Part shown: positions 4,338-5,798 of the stretch, piece by piece | Layout: each line of letters starts with the position of its first letter | Numbering within the stretch: position 1 is the stretch's first letter | Assembly: GCA_021812845.1 (NCBI GenBank) | Contig: JAKAML010000101.1 | Coordinates: 1 to 5,798 of the forward strand | Length of the DNA: 5,798 bases | Direction: 5' to 3' | From: Pseudomonadota bacterium | GTDB lineage: Bacteria > Pseudomonadota > Alphaproteobacteria > Rhizobiales > Hyphomicrobiaceae | Position numbers and translations under genes: made by a program | Notes under the pieces: generated by a model | Databases searched by the model: none | Told to the model about the DNA's origin: nothing | Seen by the model: only the letters and a program-made list of their open reading frames with translations

Positions 4338-5798
4338 AGCCCTTCTTTTGACGGGCGACGATGGCGGCCCGCAAATTCGCCGATGCCGACTTCACCGCGG
4401 CCGAGCACACCACGTTGTGGCCGATCCAGTCGATGGTGCGCACCATCTCCGACAAGGGATCGCGTTCACCGCCCTTGGGGAAGTTGTAGCCGCGGTCAGC
4501 GACCAGCTCGGTCGCGCGCTGCAGGAGCGCCACGCGCTGATCCTCGGCGAGCCCCGGCAGCGCCCTCAGCATCGCCGGCAGGGCGTCCCGGGTGCCCGCC
4601 GCCATCAGCAGCCCGAGCGCCCTCGGGCGCTGCCCGGCGTCGGCGTCCTCGCGCATCAGCGACGCCAGGATTCGCTGCACGGGCCGCTGCTCTAGCCGGC
4701 GGCCGAAAGCTCGATCGGGTGCCGTCCTGCCCACCGCCGGCACCGCGAGCCGCTCGAGCGCCGGCAGCACGATGCGGACGATCGATTGCAGGTCGGCGGC
4801 GGCGATCGTGCTCGATGAGCCGATGGCGCGCGTCGCCGCGTCGGTGATCCCGTCGAGCATCGCGCGGTCGAACTTGTGACCCTTCTGCTCGACGAACTCG
4901 CCGACGATGCGCGCGCCGGCCGCCCGGGTCGCCTGCGACCACCGGAAATAGCGCCGGATGAAGAACTCCGGCAGGCTGAAGGCGTGCCGGTCCACTGCCA
5001 TCTGGAAGAGCTTCAGCCGCCGCGCCTCGTCCGTCTCCTCGCGGATCGCCTCGATCACGTAGCTCTTGATGATGCTCGGCGCCCTGAGGAAGCGGCGCTG
5101 CAGGAGCGGCAGCATGTGGTCGTCGGTACGGCCGACGATCGAGGTGATCATCCTCCGCAGCGCGAGGTGCTGCTGCACGAAGCCGATCAGCGTGCCGACG
5201 ATGAGCAGCGAGCCGACGGCGTTGAGCCCCGCATACCACAACGAGCCGACGCCCGGCGTGAACAGCGACTGGTCGGCGAGGCCCGGCAGGCGGACATAGA
5301 GCGACGCGAACGGCAGCGCGTTGACGACCGCGACGAGATGGCTCAGCGGCGCCCCCCACTCCGGGCGCACGCGCACGAGCTCGATCCCGTGGCTCGATTG
5401 CAGCCAGTCCATCAACGCCGCGACCTGCGGCAGCAGCACGAGCGACATGGCGCCGATCACCGTCACGCTCTTCGCCGTCGACAGGTCGTCAAAGGCGTGG
5501 CGGTGGTAGGCCATGTCGGCGTTCATGATGTCGATGCTCTCGCGCAGCGCCCAGTACGAGCCGAGAAGGAACATGAGATTGAGCAGCGTGAGGCCGGCGT
5601 TGGCGACCGCGGCGCCGAGCGCGGCGGCGCCCGACAGCCCGAGCCTGCCTCCGAGCAGCGTCGCCAGCGCGACGCCGAGCAGGATCACGATCCAAAGCGC
5701 AAGCCGCAGCCGCGACGGCCGCCCGTTGAGCGGATTGATGGCGATGATGGCGTCGTAGACCGCCGCGACCTGCCCCGATGCCTCCCGCAACACCGCCA
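4336..5798 (-). CDS. Uncharacterised multi-pass membrane protein, 5' end outside the window
   Basis: I do not recognise this family. At least 485 residues are visible from a GTG at 5793; the codon before it is GCG, and the next one upstream is NTG, cut by the window edge, so the real start could be there or further out. Hydrophobic segments lie at about residues 30-50, 57-83, 109-130 and 184-207, numbered from the GTG. A weaker one at 151-168 has flanks suggesting it is not membrane-spanning. The positive-inside rule then gives four helices with both ends cytoplasmic and a periplasmic loop of about 130-183. The C-terminal 275 residues look soluble and mostly helical, with paired Arg clusters (RRFLRAPSIIKSY, FFIRRYFRW), and end in a basic tail. 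There is no recognisable catalytic motif, ATP-binding loop or channel filter. The stop lies 124 bp before the oxidase start, so co-transcription is possible but not shown. Confidence 0.82.
   Translation of the reverse strand, partial: AVLREASGQVAAVYDAIIAINPLNGRPSRLRLALWIVILLGVALATLLGGRLGLSGAAALGAAVANAGLTLLNLMFLLGSYWALRESIDIMNADMAYHRHAFDDLSTAKSVTVIGAMSLVLLPQVAALMDWLQSSHGIELVRVRPEWGAPLSHLVAVVNALPFASLYVRLPGLADQSLFTPGVGSLWYAGLNAVGSLLIVGTLIGFVQQHLALRRMITSIVGRTDDHMLPLLQRRFLRAPSIIKSYVIEAIREETDEARRLKLFQMAVDRHAFSLPEFFIRRYFRWSQATRAAGARIVGEFVEQKGHKFDRAMLDGITDAATRAIGSSSTIAAADLQSIVRIVLPALERLAVPAVGRTAPDRAFGRRLEQRPVQRILASLMREDADAGQRPRALGLLMAAGTRDALPAMLRALPGLAEDQRVALLQRATELVADRGYNFPKGGERDPLSEMVRTIDWIGHNVVCSAAVKSASANLRAAIVARQKKG

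Overview
This is a GC-rich window (about two-thirds G+C by eye on the first line) with every convincing gene on the minus strand. The Tol proteins look alphaproteobacterial, with a Hyphomicrobiales-like flavour: TolQ reads FWSGQSLDELY and AAMREWKRS, TolR has a Gly/Arg-rich lead-in before its membrane segment, and TolA begins with a short SxxxH transmembrane helix. That placement rests on remembered family sequences, not on a search. There are no tRNAs, rRNAs, insertion sequences, CRISPR arrays or other mobile elements that I can support.

In transcription order (high to low coordinates) the window holds: a multi-pass membrane protein of unknown function whose 5' end runs off the window (4336-5798); a 124-bp spacer with two GC-rich hairpins; an FMN-dependent alpha-hydroxy-acid oxidase resembling lactate 2-monooxygenase (2928-4211); a YbgC-type hotdog thioesterase (2374-2883); a beta-class carbonic anhydrase (1621-2292); a 246-bp spacer with a large nested inverted repeat and a second hairpin just before tolQ; then tolQ (658-1374), tolR (193-651) and the first 62 codons of tolA (1-186).

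The known core is the Tol-Pal cell-envelope cluster. TolQ and TolR form the proton-driven inner-membrane motor and TolA carries the force to Pal and TolB at the outer membrane; ybgC is the usual first gene of this cluster. Here a carbonic anhydrase gene and a structured spacer separate ybgC from tolQ. tolQ, tolR and tolA are packed with 6-bp gaps and surely form one transcript. The thioesterase lies 44 bp downstream of the oxidase and the carbonic anhydrase 81 bp downstream of the thioesterase, so these three could be co-transcribed. The 246-bp gap suggests that tolQRA has its own leader and perhaps its own promoter.

Nothing here amounts to a clearly new biological system. The best leads are the nested inverted repeat before tolQ, the carbonic anhydrase inside the ybgC-tolQ junction, and the unrecognised membrane protein.
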